A DNA stretch of 38,194 nt. Origin: Sulfurihydrogenibium subterraneum DSM 15120. Lineage in GTDB: Bacteria; Aquificota; Aquificia; Aquificales; Hydrogenothermaceae. The position numbers were made by a program, and so were the translations under genes. Positions 26,527 to 36,216 of the stretch are shown one piece after another. Positions within the stretch are counted from its first letter, which is position 1. Every line of letters begins with the position of its first letter. The stretch lies in NCBI RefSeq assembly GCF_000619805.1, contig NZ_JHUV01000001.1, forward strand, positions 1 through 38,194, in the 5' to 3' direction. Below the pieces are notes generated by a model. The model made no database searches and was not told the origin of the DNA. It was given only the letters and a program-made list of their open reading frames with translations.

Positions 26527-28206
26527 TTATTCGGTATCTCTGTAGTAAATTATGGTTGTATCATCTTCTACTTTTCCAGATAAAGATTCGTAAGATGAGT
26601 AATAGTAAGGTGTAAATGCTTCAAACTCAGCTGCGCAGGTATCTACTACCTTGTAAGATACTATTATTTTTCTTTTTCTTACTTCTTCTTCCGTTGTTTT
26701 AAGAAGTCTTGCAAGCTCTCTGTCTGAAAATCCCCATTGTTTAGCTTTTTCTAACTCTTGGTCTGTAATAGTATCTATAGTTTTAGTTGATAAGTAAAGC
26801 TCGTAATCTATTATTTCTTTTATCTGATTTAAGAACCATTTGTCTATGTGGGAAAGCTTGTTTATCTCTTCTACTGTATAACCTTTTCTAAAGGCTTCTG
26901 CTATGTACCAAAGTCTATCTGGGTTTGGCTTTATTATTTTTTCTTTTAAAGTATTTTCGTCTATGTTTTCTAATCCCATATAAAATCCGTATCTACCTAA
27001 CTCTAAACTTCTGAGGGCTTTTTGAAGGCTTTCTTTAAATGTTCTTCCAATTGCCATCACTTCACCGACTGACTTCATCATTGTGGTTAGGGTAGGATCA
27101 GCTTCTGGGAATTTTGCAAAATCAAATCTTGGTATTTTTACAACTACATAGTCTATGGTAGGTTCAAAAGATGCTGGTGTTTTTTTAGTAATATCGTTAG
27201 GAAGCTCATCTAAAGTGTATCCTACTGCAAGTTTTGCTGCTATTTTTGCTATTGGAAATCCTGTAGCCTTTGATGCTAAGGCTGAAGACCTTGAAACTCT
27301 TGGGTTCATCTCTATAACGTAAAATTCTCCTGTTTTTGGGTTTTGTGAAAACTGTACGTTTGACCCTCCTGTTTCTACTCCAATCTCTCTCATTACTGCA
27401 ATTGAGTAATTTCTAAGTATCTGATACTCTCTATCTGAAAGAGTCATAGCAGGAGCTATGGTTATACTGTCTCCTGTGTGGACTCCCATTGGGTCGAGGT
27501 TTTCTATAGAACAAATAATAACACAGTTATCGTTTTTATCTCTCATTACTTCCATCTCAAACTCTTTCCATCCTATAACAGACTCTTCAAGAAGGACTTC
27601 GTGGATAGGAGATGCATCTAAACCTGCTTTTACTTTAGGATAAAACTCTTCTCTGTTGTAGGCTATACTTCCTCCTGTTCCACCTAAGGTGAAAGATGGT
27701 CTTATAATAACAGGAAATCCAATCCAGTCTATTACTTCTTCAGCTTCTGCAACAGATTTAACAACGGCACTTTTAGGCATAGATAAGCCGATGTTTTCCA
27801 TTGCTTTTTTAAAAAGGTCTCTGTCTTCTGCTTTTTTTATAACTTCGTACTTTGCACCGATAAGTTCAACGTTGTATTTGTCTAAAATGCCTTTCTCATA
27901 CAGGTCTATTGCAAGGTTTAAAGCTGTTTGACCTCCAAGTGTAGGTAAGATTGCGTCAGGTCTTTCTTTTTCTATTATTTTTTCTAAAACTGGCGTTATA
28001 AGTGGTTCTATGTATGTTCTATCTGCTATGTTTGGGTCTGTCATTATGGTTGCAGGGTTAGAGTTTACAAGGATTACACGGTAGCCTTCTTCTTTTAGGG
28101 CTTTTGCACCTTGAGTCCCTGAGTAGTCAAACTCGGCAGCTTGTCCGATTACTATAGGTCCAGATCCGATTAGAAGGATTGTTTCAATGTCAGTCCTTTT
28201 TGGCAT
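26527..28206 (-). CDS. carB: Carbamoyl-phosphate synthase large subunit, N-terminal half (split CarB)
   Basis: CarB makes carbamoyl phosphate for pyrimidines and arginine. The 559-residue product covers only the carboxyphosphate-forming ATP-grasp half and the oligomerisation domain: [20 protein letters not shown] at the start, [44 protein letters not shown], and the end [18 protein letters not shown]. Full-length CarB is about 1070 residues. The second ATP-grasp half and MGS-like domain are absent, and leuS follows 10 bases on. Natural two-gene CarB is known from Aquifex and some methanogens. AAAGAGG precedes the ATG. A possible promoter upstream (CTGACA at 28256-28261) has an ambiguous -10. 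Confidence 0.93.
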   Translation of the reverse strand: MPKRTDIETILLIGSGPIVIGQAAEFDYSGTQGAKALKEEGYRVILVNSNPATIMTDPNIADRTYIEPLITPVLEKIIEKERPDAILPTLGGQTALNLAIDLYEKGILDKYNVELIGAKYEVIKKAEDRDLFKKAMENIGLSMPKSAVVKSVAEAEEVIDWIGFPVIIRPSFTLGGTGGSIAYNREEFYPKVKAGLDASPIHEVLLEESVIGWKEFEMEVMRDKNDNCVIICSIENLDPMGVHTGDSITIAPAMTLSDREYQILRNYSIAVMREIGVETGGSNVQFSQNPKTGEFYVIEMNPRVSRSSALASKATGFPIAKIAAKLAVGYTLDELPNDITKKTPASFEPTIDYVVVKIPRFDFAKFPEADPTLTTMMKSVGEVMAIGRTFKESLQKALRSLELGRYGFYMGLENIDENTLKEKIIKPNPDRLWYIAEAFRKGYTVEEINKLSHIDKWFLNQIKEIIDYELYLSTKTIDTITDQELEKAKQWGFSDRELARLLKTTEEEVRKRKIIVSYKVVDTCAAEFEAFTPYYYSSYESLSGKVEDDTTIIYYRDTE

Positions 28207-28267
28207 ACTTTACCTCTTTGAGATTTTAGATATATATTTTAGCATTTTTGATACATGTCAGAAAATT

Positions 28268-28296
28268 TTAAAAAGGGGGTTTAATTATTGTATAAT
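28268..28296 (+). promoter_or_regulatory. Promoter for the PEGA/SHOCT lipoprotein gene
   Basis: TTAAAA (28268-28273), 17 bases, and a perfect TATAAT (28291-28296). The expected start near 28303 places the strong AGGAGG and the ATG at 28330 inside a short leader. It also rules out the upstream in-frame TTG at 28288 as the start, since that codon would not be transcribed. Confidence 0.5.
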
Positions 28297-28329
28297 ATGG
28301 ATAAAAAAATCACAGGAGGAATACAGGCC

Positions 28330-28854
28330 ATGAGAAGCTTAGTAAAATTTTCGGGGGCAATATTTTTTATTTCCTTTATAACATCTTGTGCAACAATAAC
28401 AAGAGGAACAGAAGATGTACTAAATATTGAGTCTGATCCACCAAATGCTCAAGTTGTTTTATCAAATGGATTAACATGCAAAACACCTTGTAGTTTAAAA
28501 TTAAAAAGAAAAGACAGCGTAGTAGTTAAAATTTCAAAAGATGGATACCAACCAGTTGAAGTTAATGTAGTTCCAAAAATTGCAGGTGCTGGAAGTGCTG
28601 GAATGGCAGGAAATGTTGTATTAGGCGGGATTATAGGTGCAGCTGTTGACGCTGGAAGTGGAGCCATGTATGATCTTACACCTAACCCCATAAAAGTTAC
28701 TTTAGAAAAAGCTGTTGATGATAATATAAAAAATAAAGAAAATAATATAACAGAGAAACTTAAAAAAATTGAAGAAATGAAACAAAAAGGGTTAATAAGT
28801 CAGGAGGAATTTGACAAATTAAAATTAGAAATTCTAAAGAATGAAATAAATTAA
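28330..28854 (+). CDS. Lipoprotein with PEGA and SHOCT domains
   Basis: The 174-residue product starts with a lipoprotein signal: basic MRSLVK, a hydrophobic stretch, and lipobox ITSC with Cys20 as the modified residue. A PEGA-type beta domain follows (VLNIESDPPNAQVVLSNGLT...CKTPCSLKLKRKDSVVVKIS), then a Gly/Ala-rich segment AGSAGMAGNVVLGGIIGAAV and DLTPNPIKVTLEK. A C-terminal SHOCT motif comes last (LKKIEEMKQKGLISQEEFDK). PEGA modules occur in envelope proteins; SHOCT is a short oligomerisation-type helix. The specific function is unknown. AGGAGGA lies 9 bases before the chosen ATG. It is a single-gene unit between promoter and terminator, flanked by minus-strand operons. Confidence 0.78.
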   Translation: MRSLVKFSGAIFFISFITSCATITRGTEDVLNIESDPPNAQVVLSNGLTCKTPCSLKLKRKDSVVVKISKDGYQPVEVNVVPKIAGAGSAGMAGNVVLGGIIGAAVDAGSGAMYDLTPNPIKVTLEKAVDDNIKNKENNITEKLKKIEEMKQKGLISQEEFDKLKLEILKNEIN

Positions 28855-28867
28855 TCAAAACATTTTC

Positions 28868-28890
28868 GGAGCCGTTTAAGGCTCCTTTAT
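28868..28890 (+). terminator. Rho-independent terminator after the lipoprotein gene
   Basis: GGAGCC (28868-28873) and GGCTCC (28880-28885) form a perfect 6-bp stem around GTTTAA, followed by TTTATT. It lies between two convergent genes. On the minus strand the same hairpin is followed by a weaker T-rich stretch just beyond the DUF167 stop, so it may serve both directions. Confidence 0.8.
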
Positions 28891-29105
28891 TCTATTTCTA
28901 TCTCCTTTTCCCTTGAAGATTGTCCTCTTATGATTTTTATCTTTGATTTTGGTATATCTAAAAATTCAGAAAGAAGCTCTATTACTTTTTCGTTTGCTTT
29001 ACCTTTTTCTGGAATAGTAGTACATCTTACTTCGTAAAAATTTTCCTCTATCTTCTTTACTTCGTTTTTACTTGCTCCAGGTTTTACTTTTACTTTTATT
29101 CTCAA
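28887..29105 (-). CDS. DUF167/YggU family protein
   Basis: The 72-residue product matches the family exactly: MRIKVKVKPGASKNEVKKIE, then TTIPEKGKANEKVIELLSEF (about residues 29-48) and the closing KIKIIRGQSSREKEIEI. Members have a compact alpha/beta fold and no established biochemical role. The start is TTG at 29105, two bases before the ino1 stop. The ribosome site is weak (GAGAAAGA). It is the last gene of serA-ino1-DUF167 and ends next to the bidirectional hairpin. Confidence 0.85.
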   Translation of the reverse strand: MRIKVKVKPGASKNEVKKIEENFYEVRCTTIPEKGKANEKVIELLSEFLDIPKSKIKIIRGQSSREKEIEIE

Positions 29106-29107
29106 TT

Positions 29108-30214
29108 TTATCTTTCTCTTATTCCAGCTATAAACTCTTCTACCATCTGTCTTGCTTGCCAGTCTTTATACTGGATAGGTGGATGTTTCATTGTGTAAGC
29201 TGAAATTGAGTATAAAGGTCCTCCTATTCCTCTGTCTTGAGCAAGTTTTGCACATCTTATTGCATCTATTGCAACTCCTGCACTGTTAGGAGAGTCTTCA
29301 ACTTCAAGCCTTAGCTCTATATTCATAGGAACGTCTCCAAATAGTCTTCCTTCGATTCTTATAAATGCAAGTTTTTTATCTTTAAGCCATGGGACATAAT
29401 CAGAAGGTCCTATATGAACATTTCTTGGGTCTATTCCATAAGGTATTAAGGAGGTTACTGCCTCCGTTTTTGATTTTTTCTTTGTTTCTAATCTGCTTCT
29501 TTCAAGCATGTTTAAAAAGTCTGTGTTTCCACCCACATTAAGCTGATAAGTTCTGTCTACTTTAACACCTCTTTCTAAGAGAAGCTGTGTCAACACCCTG
29601 TGGGTTATAGTAGCTCCAACTTGAGATTTTATATCATCACCTACAACAGGGATACCTGCCTCTTCAAACTTTTTAGCCCACTCATCGTCAGACACTATAA
29701 AAGTAGGCATACAGTTTATAAACGATACACCTGCTTCTAAACATGCTTGAGCGTAAAATCTTGCTGCCTTTTCAGCTCCTACTGGAACGTAGTTTATTAA
29801 AACGTCTGCCTTAGATTCTATCAAAACTTTAACAACAGTTTCTAAACTGTCTTCTTTTGCATCTGCAAGAACAAAAGCGTTTTCTGGAGGGTAATTTTTC
29901 ATATGTTCAGGATAACCGTCTAAAACTTTACCCATTCTTACTTTTACACCCATTGGAGGAATGTCTCTTTTGAAAACAGTGGTACAGTTTGGAGGTGCAA
30001 ATATAGCCTGACTTACATCAAAACCTACTTTCCTTGCATCTATGTCCCACGCTGCTACTATCTCTATGTCCCAAGGTTTATACCCACCGATATCTTCGTG
30101 CATCAAACCACTTGCTTCAATGTTCTGCTTTTCTTTATAGTAGTAGATTCCTTGAATTAAAGAGCTCGCACAGTTTCCAAGTCCAGCTATAGCAACCCTT
30201 ATTTTCTTATACAA
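29108..30214 (-). CDS. ino1: myo-Inositol-1-phosphate synthase
   Basis: The enzyme isomerises glucose 6-phosphate to myo-inositol 1-phosphate using NAD. The 368-residue product has the N-terminal Rossmann motif [16 protein letters not shown] (residues 7-22) and the prokaryotic/archaeal-type signatures [37 protein letters not shown] (about residues 192-208) and [14 protein letters not shown]. It is shorter than the eukaryotic enzyme (about 530). The start is TTG at 30214, six bases after a perfect AAGGAGG. In thermophiles the product can feed di-myo-inositol phosphate or inositol lipids; neither pathway's next gene is in the window. Confidence 0.94.
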   Translation of the reverse strand: MYKKIRVAIAGLGNCASSLIQGIYYYKEKQNIEASGLMHEDIGGYKPWDIEIVAAWDIDARKVGFDVSQAIFAPPNCTTVFKRDIPPMGVKVRMGKVLDGYPEHMKNYPPENAFVLADAKEDSLETVVKVLIESKADVLINYVPVGAEKAARFYAQACLEAGVSFINCMPTFIVSDDEWAKKFEEAGIPVVGDDIKSQVGATITHRVLTQLLLERGVKVDRTYQLNVGGNTDFLNMLERSRLETKKKSKTEAVTSLIPYGIDPRNVHIGPSDYVPWLKDKKLAFIRIEGRLFGDVPMNIELRLEVEDSPNSAGVAIDAIRCAKLAQDRGIGGPLYSISAYTMKHPPIQYKDWQARQMVEEFIAGIRER

Positions 30215-30227
30215 CTTAATCCTCCTT

Positions 30228-31817
30228 TTATAATATAACTTGTTTTGCTTTTATTATTTCAGGTAGTTGGTGAATCTCTTCTAAAACGGCTTCGTTTAAT
30301 TTATCGTCAAGTTGTAGAGCTCCAAGGGCTATCTTTCCTTTCTCAAGTCTTCCAAGTCTAAATCCAGCTATGTTTATATTATGTCTTGCAAGAATTGTTC
30401 CAAGTTTTCCTATTACTCCTGGAACGTCTTTGTTTTCAAACATTAAAATTACACCATAAGGTTCAATATCTATCCAGTAGTTATCTACAAGCATAATTCT
30501 TGGTAATTTATCATAAAACGCTGTTCCACCGACTACAACTTCTTTACCATCAGATTTTGCTGTTATTTTAATAAACTCTTTAAAGTTAAGTCCAGCTTCT
30601 CTTGTAGATTTAACTACGTTTATACCTCTTTCTTTTGCTATAAATGGTGCATTTATTATGTTTACTGGAGTGTCTAAAACAGGAGATAAGTATCCTTTTA
30701 AGAAAAATGCAACAATAGGCTCTATATGGTCTCTGATAGTGCCTCTTACTTCTACATTTATTTCTGTAAAGTGTCCGCCTGCATACTGGGTTAAGAAGCT
30801 TCCTAACTTTTCTGCAAGTTCAAGGTATGCTTTTATGTTTTCAAATCCTTCTGTTATTGTAAACGGTGCATTTACTGCAACTTCTACAAACTGTCCTTTT
30901 AACGCTGCTATTACGTACTGAGCTATTTTGATTGCAACATTATCTTGAGACTCATAAGTGTTAGCTCCTATATGAGGAGATAAGCTTATGTTTGGAAACT
31001 CAAAAAGTCTTCTTATTCTATCGTCTGGTGGTTCTTTTGAGAAAACGTCTAAACCAAGACCAGCTATCTTACCTTCTTTTACAGCTTCGTATAAAGCATC
31101 TTCGTCAACTATACCCCCTCTTGCACAGTTTATAAAGTAAACGCCTTTTTTCATTAAATCAAATTCTTTTTTACCTATCATATTTCTGGTCTCTTCAGTT
31201 AAAGGACAATGAAGTGTGATTATATCTGACATCTTTATCAAATCATGTAAGTTATCAATAAGTTCAACTCCAAGTCTTTCTCCTTTCTCTCTTGGTATGT
31301 ATGGGTCGTAAGCTATAACTTTTGATCCAGCTGCTTTACATCTTATAGCAACTTGAGACCCAACGTTTCCAAGACCTATTATACCTACTACTTTACCGTC
31401 AAGCTCTTCTCCCATAAATCTTTTTCTATCCCAATAACCTTCCATCATGGATTTGTGAGCTAAGTGAAGTTTTCTTAAAACTGCGTAGAGGTGAGCCATT
31501 GTAATTTCGGCAGCTCCTATGGTGTTAGCTCCCGGAGTGTTTATAACTAAAATACCTCTTCTTGAAGCTTCTTCTAAATCTACATTATCTACACCTACAC
31601 CAGCTCTTCCTACTACTTTTAATTTTTCAGCTCTTTCTAAAAGTTCTTTTGTGACTGGAGTTCTACTTCTTGTTATTATTGCATCGTAATCTTTCACTAT
31701 TTCTAAAAGCTCGTTAAACTTTATTTCCGGTTGATAATCAAGATCTATCATTTCATCGTTATTGAGAATTTCCAAACCTTTAGGAGATATATCATCTGTG
31801 ACTAAAACTTTATACAT
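30228..31817 (-). CDS. serA: D-3-Phosphoglycerate dehydrogenase (long ASB/ACT form)
   Basis: SerA oxidises 3-phosphoglycerate to 3-phosphohydroxypyruvate, the first step of serine synthesis. The 529-residue product is the long form: catalytic and NAD domains (GLGNVG at 148-153, Arg233 in CARGGIVDE, Glu262 in FSKEPPDD, His282 in SPHIGANT), an allosteric-substrate-binding-like domain (about 315-450), and a C-terminal ACT domain ([20 protein letters not shown]), usually the serine-feedback site. AAGGAGG precedes the ATG. It heads the minus-strand operon with ino1, and its extended -10 overlaps that of the divergent radical SAM gene. Confidence 0.96.
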   Translation of the reverse strand: MYKVLVTDDISPKGLEILNNDEMIDLDYQPEIKFNELLEIVKDYDAIITRSRTPVTKELLERAEKLKVVGRAGVGVDNVDLEEASRRGILVINTPGANTIGAAEITMAHLYAVLRKLHLAHKSMMEGYWDRKRFMGEELDGKVVGIIGLGNVGSQVAIRCKAAGSKVIAYDPYIPREKGERLGVELIDNLHDLIKMSDIITLHCPLTEETRNMIGKKEFDLMKKGVYFINCARGGIVDEDALYEAVKEGKIAGLGLDVFSKEPPDDRIRRLFEFPNISLSPHIGANTYESQDNVAIKIAQYVIAALKGQFVEVAVNAPFTITEGFENIKAYLELAEKLGSFLTQYAGGHFTEINVEVRGTIRDHIEPIVAFFLKGYLSPVLDTPVNIINAPFIAKERGINVVKSTREAGLNFKEFIKITAKSDGKEVVVGGTAFYDKLPRIMLVDNYWIDIEPYGVILMFENKDVPGVIGKLGTILARHNINIAGFRLGRLEKGKIALGALQLDDKLNEAVLEEIHQLPEIIKAKQVIL

Positions 31818-31832
31818 TTAAAGTTTTCCTCC

Positions 31833-31861
31833 TTGAAAAAATAATTTAGAGATATTATTAT
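31833..31861 (+). promoter_or_regulatory. Promoter for the radical SAM/peroxiredoxin unit
   Basis: TTGAAA (31833-31838) and TATTAT (31856-31861) are 17 bases apart, each 5/6 to consensus. The predicted start near 31868 leaves a leader of about 25 bases containing GTGAGGG. The -10 overlaps the opposing serA -10 almost completely. Confidence 0.55.
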
Positions 31862-31865
31862 ATCA
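31857..31865 (-). promoter_or_regulatory. Extended -10 element for serA
   Basis: Read on the minus strand the sequence is TGATATAAT, a perfect -10 with TGn extension and no good -35. It has the same nine bases as the dapD element at 17749-17757. The predicted start is about 32 bases before the serA ATG. Confidence 0.5.
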
Positions 31866-31892
31866 GGAAGTTAAATAAAGTGAGGGAAAAGA

Positions 31893-32813
31893 ATGTATTA
31901 CAAAAAGTTTAACGACTATCTGAAAGAAAAGTATGGTGGAAGGATACAAAAGTTAGCAATAGACGCAGGTTTCACATGTCCAAACAGAGATGGGTCTAAA
32001 GCTTCTGGTGGTTGTACCTTTTGCAACAATCAATCTTTCAGTCCCTATGCAATGACAAAACAAACTGTAAAAGACCAGATAGAAAAAAGTATGGAATTTT
32101 ATAAAAATAGATTTAAAAACGTAAAAGGATTTTTAGCTTATTTCCAAGCTTTTACAAATACTTATGCCCCAGTTGAAAAACTAAGAGAAGTTTACGACCA
32201 AGCTATGAGTTATCCAGAAGTTATAGGTATGTCTATTGGAACAAGACCTGACTGTGTACCAGAAGAAGTATTAGACTTAATAGCATCTTACACAGTTGAA
32301 AAGCCTGAGATATGGGTAGAGTATGGTTTACAAACAGCCCATTTTAAGACACTTCGGAATATAAACAGAGCTCACGGTGTAGCTGATTTTGTAGACGCAG
32401 TTTTAAGAACAAAGAAAAGAAGTGGAATAAAAATCTGTGCTCACGTAATACTTGGTCTTCCCGGTGAAGATTATGAAGATATGATGGAAACAGCAAAATT
32501 AATAGCAGCTCTTCCGATAGATGGAATCAAGATACATCCGCTTCATATAGTAAAACACACAGCTATGGAAAAACAGTACTACAGAGGTGAGATTAAAGAA
32601 CTGGATTTAAAAGAATATGCAAAATTAGCAGTAGACTTTTTATCATACTTGCCAAAAGATATAATCGTCCACAGAATAACAGGAGAAGCTACGGAAGACG
32701 AGCTTATAGCTCCTTACTGGTGTTCTCCAAAGTACAAAATGGAAGTCTTAAAAGCCATAGAAGAAGAGTTTAAACTCAGAAACGCAAATAAAAATTTAAC
32801 ACTGATTGCATAA
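31893..32813 (+). CDS. Radical SAM protein, TIGR01212/YhcC family
   Basis: The 306-residue product has the family's 4Fe-4S site CPNRDGSKASGGCTFC with Cys29, Cys41 and Cys44, an unusual wide CX11CX2C spacing. Conserved blocks FLAYFQAFTNTYAPVEKL, IGTRPDCVPEEVLDL, GLQTAHFKTLRNINRAH and DGIKIHPLHIVKHTAM follow through the TIM-barrel. The substrate of this family is not established. GTGAGGG precedes the ATG. It is followed after nine bases by an exported peroxiredoxin gene. Confidence 0.92.
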   Translation: MYYKKFNDYLKEKYGGRIQKLAIDAGFTCPNRDGSKASGGCTFCNNQSFSPYAMTKQTVKDQIEKSMEFYKNRFKNVKGFLAYFQAFTNTYAPVEKLREVYDQAMSYPEVIGMSIGTRPDCVPEEVLDLIASYTVEKPEIWVEYGLQTAHFKTLRNINRAHGVADFVDAVLRTKKRSGIKICAHVILGLPGEDYEDMMETAKLIAALPIDGIKIHPLHIVKHTAMEKQYYRGEIKELDLKEYAKLAVDFLSYLPKDIIVHRITGEATEDELIAPYWCSPKYKMEVLKAIEEEFKLRNANKNLTLIA

Positions 32814-32822
32814 GAGTTAAGT

Positions 32823-33323
32823 ATGAAAAACTTTATTTTGAGTATTCTAACCTTTATAGGACTTGCAACAGCAGGAAAGCCTATCTCAGAAGGTCAGCCA
32901 GCTTACAATTTCTCTCTAACAGCAGACGATGGCAAAATTGTAAAACTTGAAGATTACAAAGGTAAATGGGTAGTTTTATACTTTTATCCAAAGGCTGACA
33001 CACCAGGTTGTACAACTCAGGCAAAAGAATACACAAAACTTATGCCAGAATTTGAAAAAAGAGGAATAGTAGTTTTTGGAATCAGTACAGATGACGTTGA
33101 AGATATAAAGAAGTTTAAACAAAAACATAATTTAAAAGTAAAGTTTTTATCAGACCTTAAAGGAGAAGTTGCAAAAGCTTATGACGTACCTTTAATCTTT
33201 GGACTTTGTTCAAGAAATACCATAATTATAAACCCAGTAGGTAAAGTAGAGAAAATATACAGAGGAGTTGACCCCTCAGCTGACGCTAAGAATGTTCTTA
33301 ATTATATCAGTTCAAAGCTGTAA
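32823..33323 (+). CDS. Exported AhpC/TSA-family peroxiredoxin (Bcp/PrxQ-like)
   Basis: Peroxiredoxins reduce hydroperoxides with a reactive cysteine. The 166-residue product has a short signal peptide (KNFILSILTFIGLATAG) and then the fold with YFYPKADTPGCTTQAKEY, giving peroxidatic Cys63. The resolving cysteine five residues on, common in Bcp/PrxQ, is replaced by Lys68. Another cysteine, Cys129 (IFGLCSRN), could resolve instead, or the enzyme could be 1-Cys. A periplasmic location is inferred from the signal. The ribosome site is weak (AAGAG). Confidence 0.87.
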   Translation: MKNFILSILTFIGLATAGKPISEGQPAYNFSLTADDGKIVKLEDYKGKWVVLYFYPKADTPGCTTQAKEYTKLMPEFEKRGIVVFGISTDDVEDIKKFKQKHNLKVKFLSDLKGEVAKAYDVPLIFGLCSRNTIIINPVGKVEKIYRGVDPSADAKNVLNYISSKL

Positions 33324-33499
33324 GGTTTCTGTTTAGGGATAGTTGAACTTTTCTTAATTTTTATCTTTATCTCTTAATTTTTTATCTGTTGAATAAAATT
33401 CTTTTAATCCTTATTTTTATTTTGATTTGATAATATTCTTTATTTAAAGACTTTAGTCTGTTATACATAGATTATCTTATAAAATTTAAATCAACAGCC
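33324..33499 (+). other. AT-rich spacer upstream of groES, with a small palindrome
   Basis: No gene is seen here. The segment is very T-rich after the peroxiredoxin stop, with two imperfect direct copies of TCTTAATTTTT(T)ATCT between about 33350 and 33390 and no stable terminator hairpin. A perfect short palindrome AGACT-TT-AGTCT lies at 33448-33459, some 40 bases upstream of the groES -35. No CIRCE element (TTAGCACTC-N9-GAGTGCTAA) is present. Confidence 0.4.
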
Positions 33500-33528
33500 T
33501 TGACAAAAATAGAAAAGGCATTTATAAT
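33500..33528 (+). promoter_or_regulatory. Perfect consensus promoter of groES-groEL
   Basis: TTGACA (33500-33505), 17 bases, TATAAT (33523-33528): both hexamers and the spacing are perfect sigma70 consensus. The predicted start near 33535 leaves a leader of about 36 bases ending in TAGGAGG. It is consistent with very high basal chaperonin expression. Confidence 0.88.
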
Positions 33529-33570
33529 AAATTATTAGATATAAAAAAAATTTATGTAGGAGGTAGCAAG

Positions 33571-33867
33571 ATGGCAAAGTTAAAACCTCTTTATGACAGA
33601 GTTGTTGTTAAAAGAGTTGAGGAAGAAGTTGCAAAAACACCAGCTGGTATAATTATCCCAGATACTGCAAAAGAAAAACCTCAAATTGGAGAGGTGATTG
33701 CGGTAGGTGAGGGAAAGGTTTTAGAAAATGGTAATGTTTTACCATTAAAAGTAAAAGTTGGTGATAAAGTTTACTTTAGCAAGTATGCTGGAAACGAAGT
33801 TAAAGTTGACGGTGAAGAATTAATCATCTTAAGAGAAGATGACATTTTAGCAATTATTGAAAATTAA
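33571..33867 (+). CDS. groES: Co-chaperonin GroES
   Basis: GroES caps the GroEL cavity as a heptamer. The 98-residue product has [16 protein letters not shown] at the start, the mobile loop region [20 protein letters not shown] (about residues 18-37), and the end [28 protein letters not shown] lies 9 bases before the ATG. It is followed by groEL after 18 bases, in the usual order. Confidence 0.98.
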   Translation: MAKLKPLYDRVVVKRVEEEVAKTPAGIIIPDTAKEKPQIGEVIAVGEGKVLENGNVLPLKVKVGDKVYFSKYAGNEVKVDGEELIILREDDILAIIEN

Positions 33868-33885
33868 AAATAGGAGGTGGTATAG

Positions 33886-35523
<1,638 letters not shown>

Positions 35524-35547
35524 TAAAAATTTATATAGAGTTTTAAC

Positions 35548-35572
35548 AAGCCCCCATTACGGGGGCTTTTTT
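35548..35572 (+). terminator. Rho-independent terminator of groES-groEL
   Basis: AAGCCCCC (35548-35555) and GGGGGCTT (35561-35568) form an 8-bp stem around ATTAC, with the T run continuing to 35572 and a further T-rich stretch after it. It is the strongest intrinsic terminator in the window. Confidence 0.95.
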
Positions 35573-35579
35573 ATTTTTA

Positions 35580-35588
35580 TGGTAAAAT
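35580..35588 (+). promoter_or_regulatory. Possible extended -10 promoter for dedA-comEC
   Basis: TGGTAAAAT is a TGn-extended -10 (TAAAAT at 35583-35588) just after the groEL terminator, where a new promoter is needed. No recognisable -35 exists because the upstream bases are the terminator's T run. The leader would be about 13 bases and include AAAAAGG. Confidence 0.4.
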
Positions 35589-35607
35589 AAAGTAAAAAGG
35601 ATTTTAG

Positions 35608-36216
35608 ATGGAAATTTTAGATTTTATTCTTCACATTGACAAATATTTAGCAATTTTAATCGAAAATTACGGAACTTTTGTTTATCTCTTACTATTTTTT
35701 ATAATCTTCTCTGAAACTGGATTTGTAATAACCCCTTTTTTACCCGGAGACTCTCTTTTGTTTGTGTTAGGCTCTTTTTCTGCTGTAAATCTTTTAGACA
35801 TTAAAATTTTATATCCTCTACTACTATCGGCTGCAATACTTGGAAACATTGTAAACTTTTTTATAGGATATTACTTTGGAGAGAAGATACTTAGAAACGG
35901 AAAGTTGATAAAGCAAGAGTATATAAAAGAAACAGAGAAGTTTTTTCAAAAGCATGGTGGAAAAGCTGTAATAATATCAAGATTTTTGCCGATTTTTAGG
36001 ACTTTTGTTCCTTTTGTAGCAGGTATAGGAAAGATGGATACTCATCAGTTTATGTTGTATAACTTTATAGGTGGATTTTCTTGGATTACTTTCTTTTTAC
36101 TTCTTGGCTATTTTACAGGAAACATTCCTTTTATAAAAGACAACATAACCCACTTTATCTATGCTATTATAGTTTTATCATTTTTGCCAATGGTTGTAAA
36201 AGTGTTTAAAAAGTGA
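35608..36216 (+). CDS. DedA family membrane protein
   Basis: The 202-residue product has several membrane segments and the family signatures ETGFVITPFLPGDSLLFVLG (about residues 36-55) and FGEKILRNGKL. The conserved arginine-containing SRFLPIFRTFVPFVAGIGKM lies at about 128-147. DedA proteins are linked to proton-dependent lipid carrier (undecaprenyl phosphate) or phospholipid flipping; which applies here cannot be told. AAAAAGG precedes the ATG. The stop overlaps the comEC GTG start by four bases (GTGA). Confidence 0.9.
   Translation: MEILDFILHIDKYLAILIENYGTFVYLLLFFIIFSETGFVITPFLPGDSLLFVLGSFSAVNLLDIKILYPLLLSAAILGNIVNFFIGYYFGEKILRNGKLIKQEYIKETEKFFQKHGGKAVIISRFLPIFRTFVPFVAGIGKMDTHQFMLYNFIGGFSWITFFLLLGYFTGNIPFIKDNITHFIYAIIVLSFLPMVVKVFKK

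Noticed and set aside
24693-28206. leuS and carB as pseudogenes truncated by frameshift or deletion
   Set aside because: Both end at domain boundaries known from natural split enzymes. All visible catalytic motifs are intact, and tight operon junctions leave no remnant of the missing halves.
28288-28329. Start of the lipoprotein at the TTG at 28288
   Set aside because: This codon lies in the promoter region before the predicted transcription start, and the signal peptide and strong Shine-Dalgarno belong to ATG 28330.
31819-31845. A TAAAGTTT box on the plus strand upstream of the radical SAM gene, resembling a sigma28 -35
   Set aside because: The sequence 11 bases later is AAAATAAT, lacking the CCGA core. 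The box coincides with the end of the serA coding and ribosome-site region.
33324-33570. CIRCE/HrcA operator before groES
   Set aside because: No TTAGCACTC-N9-GAGTGCTAA or near match could be found in the spacer.
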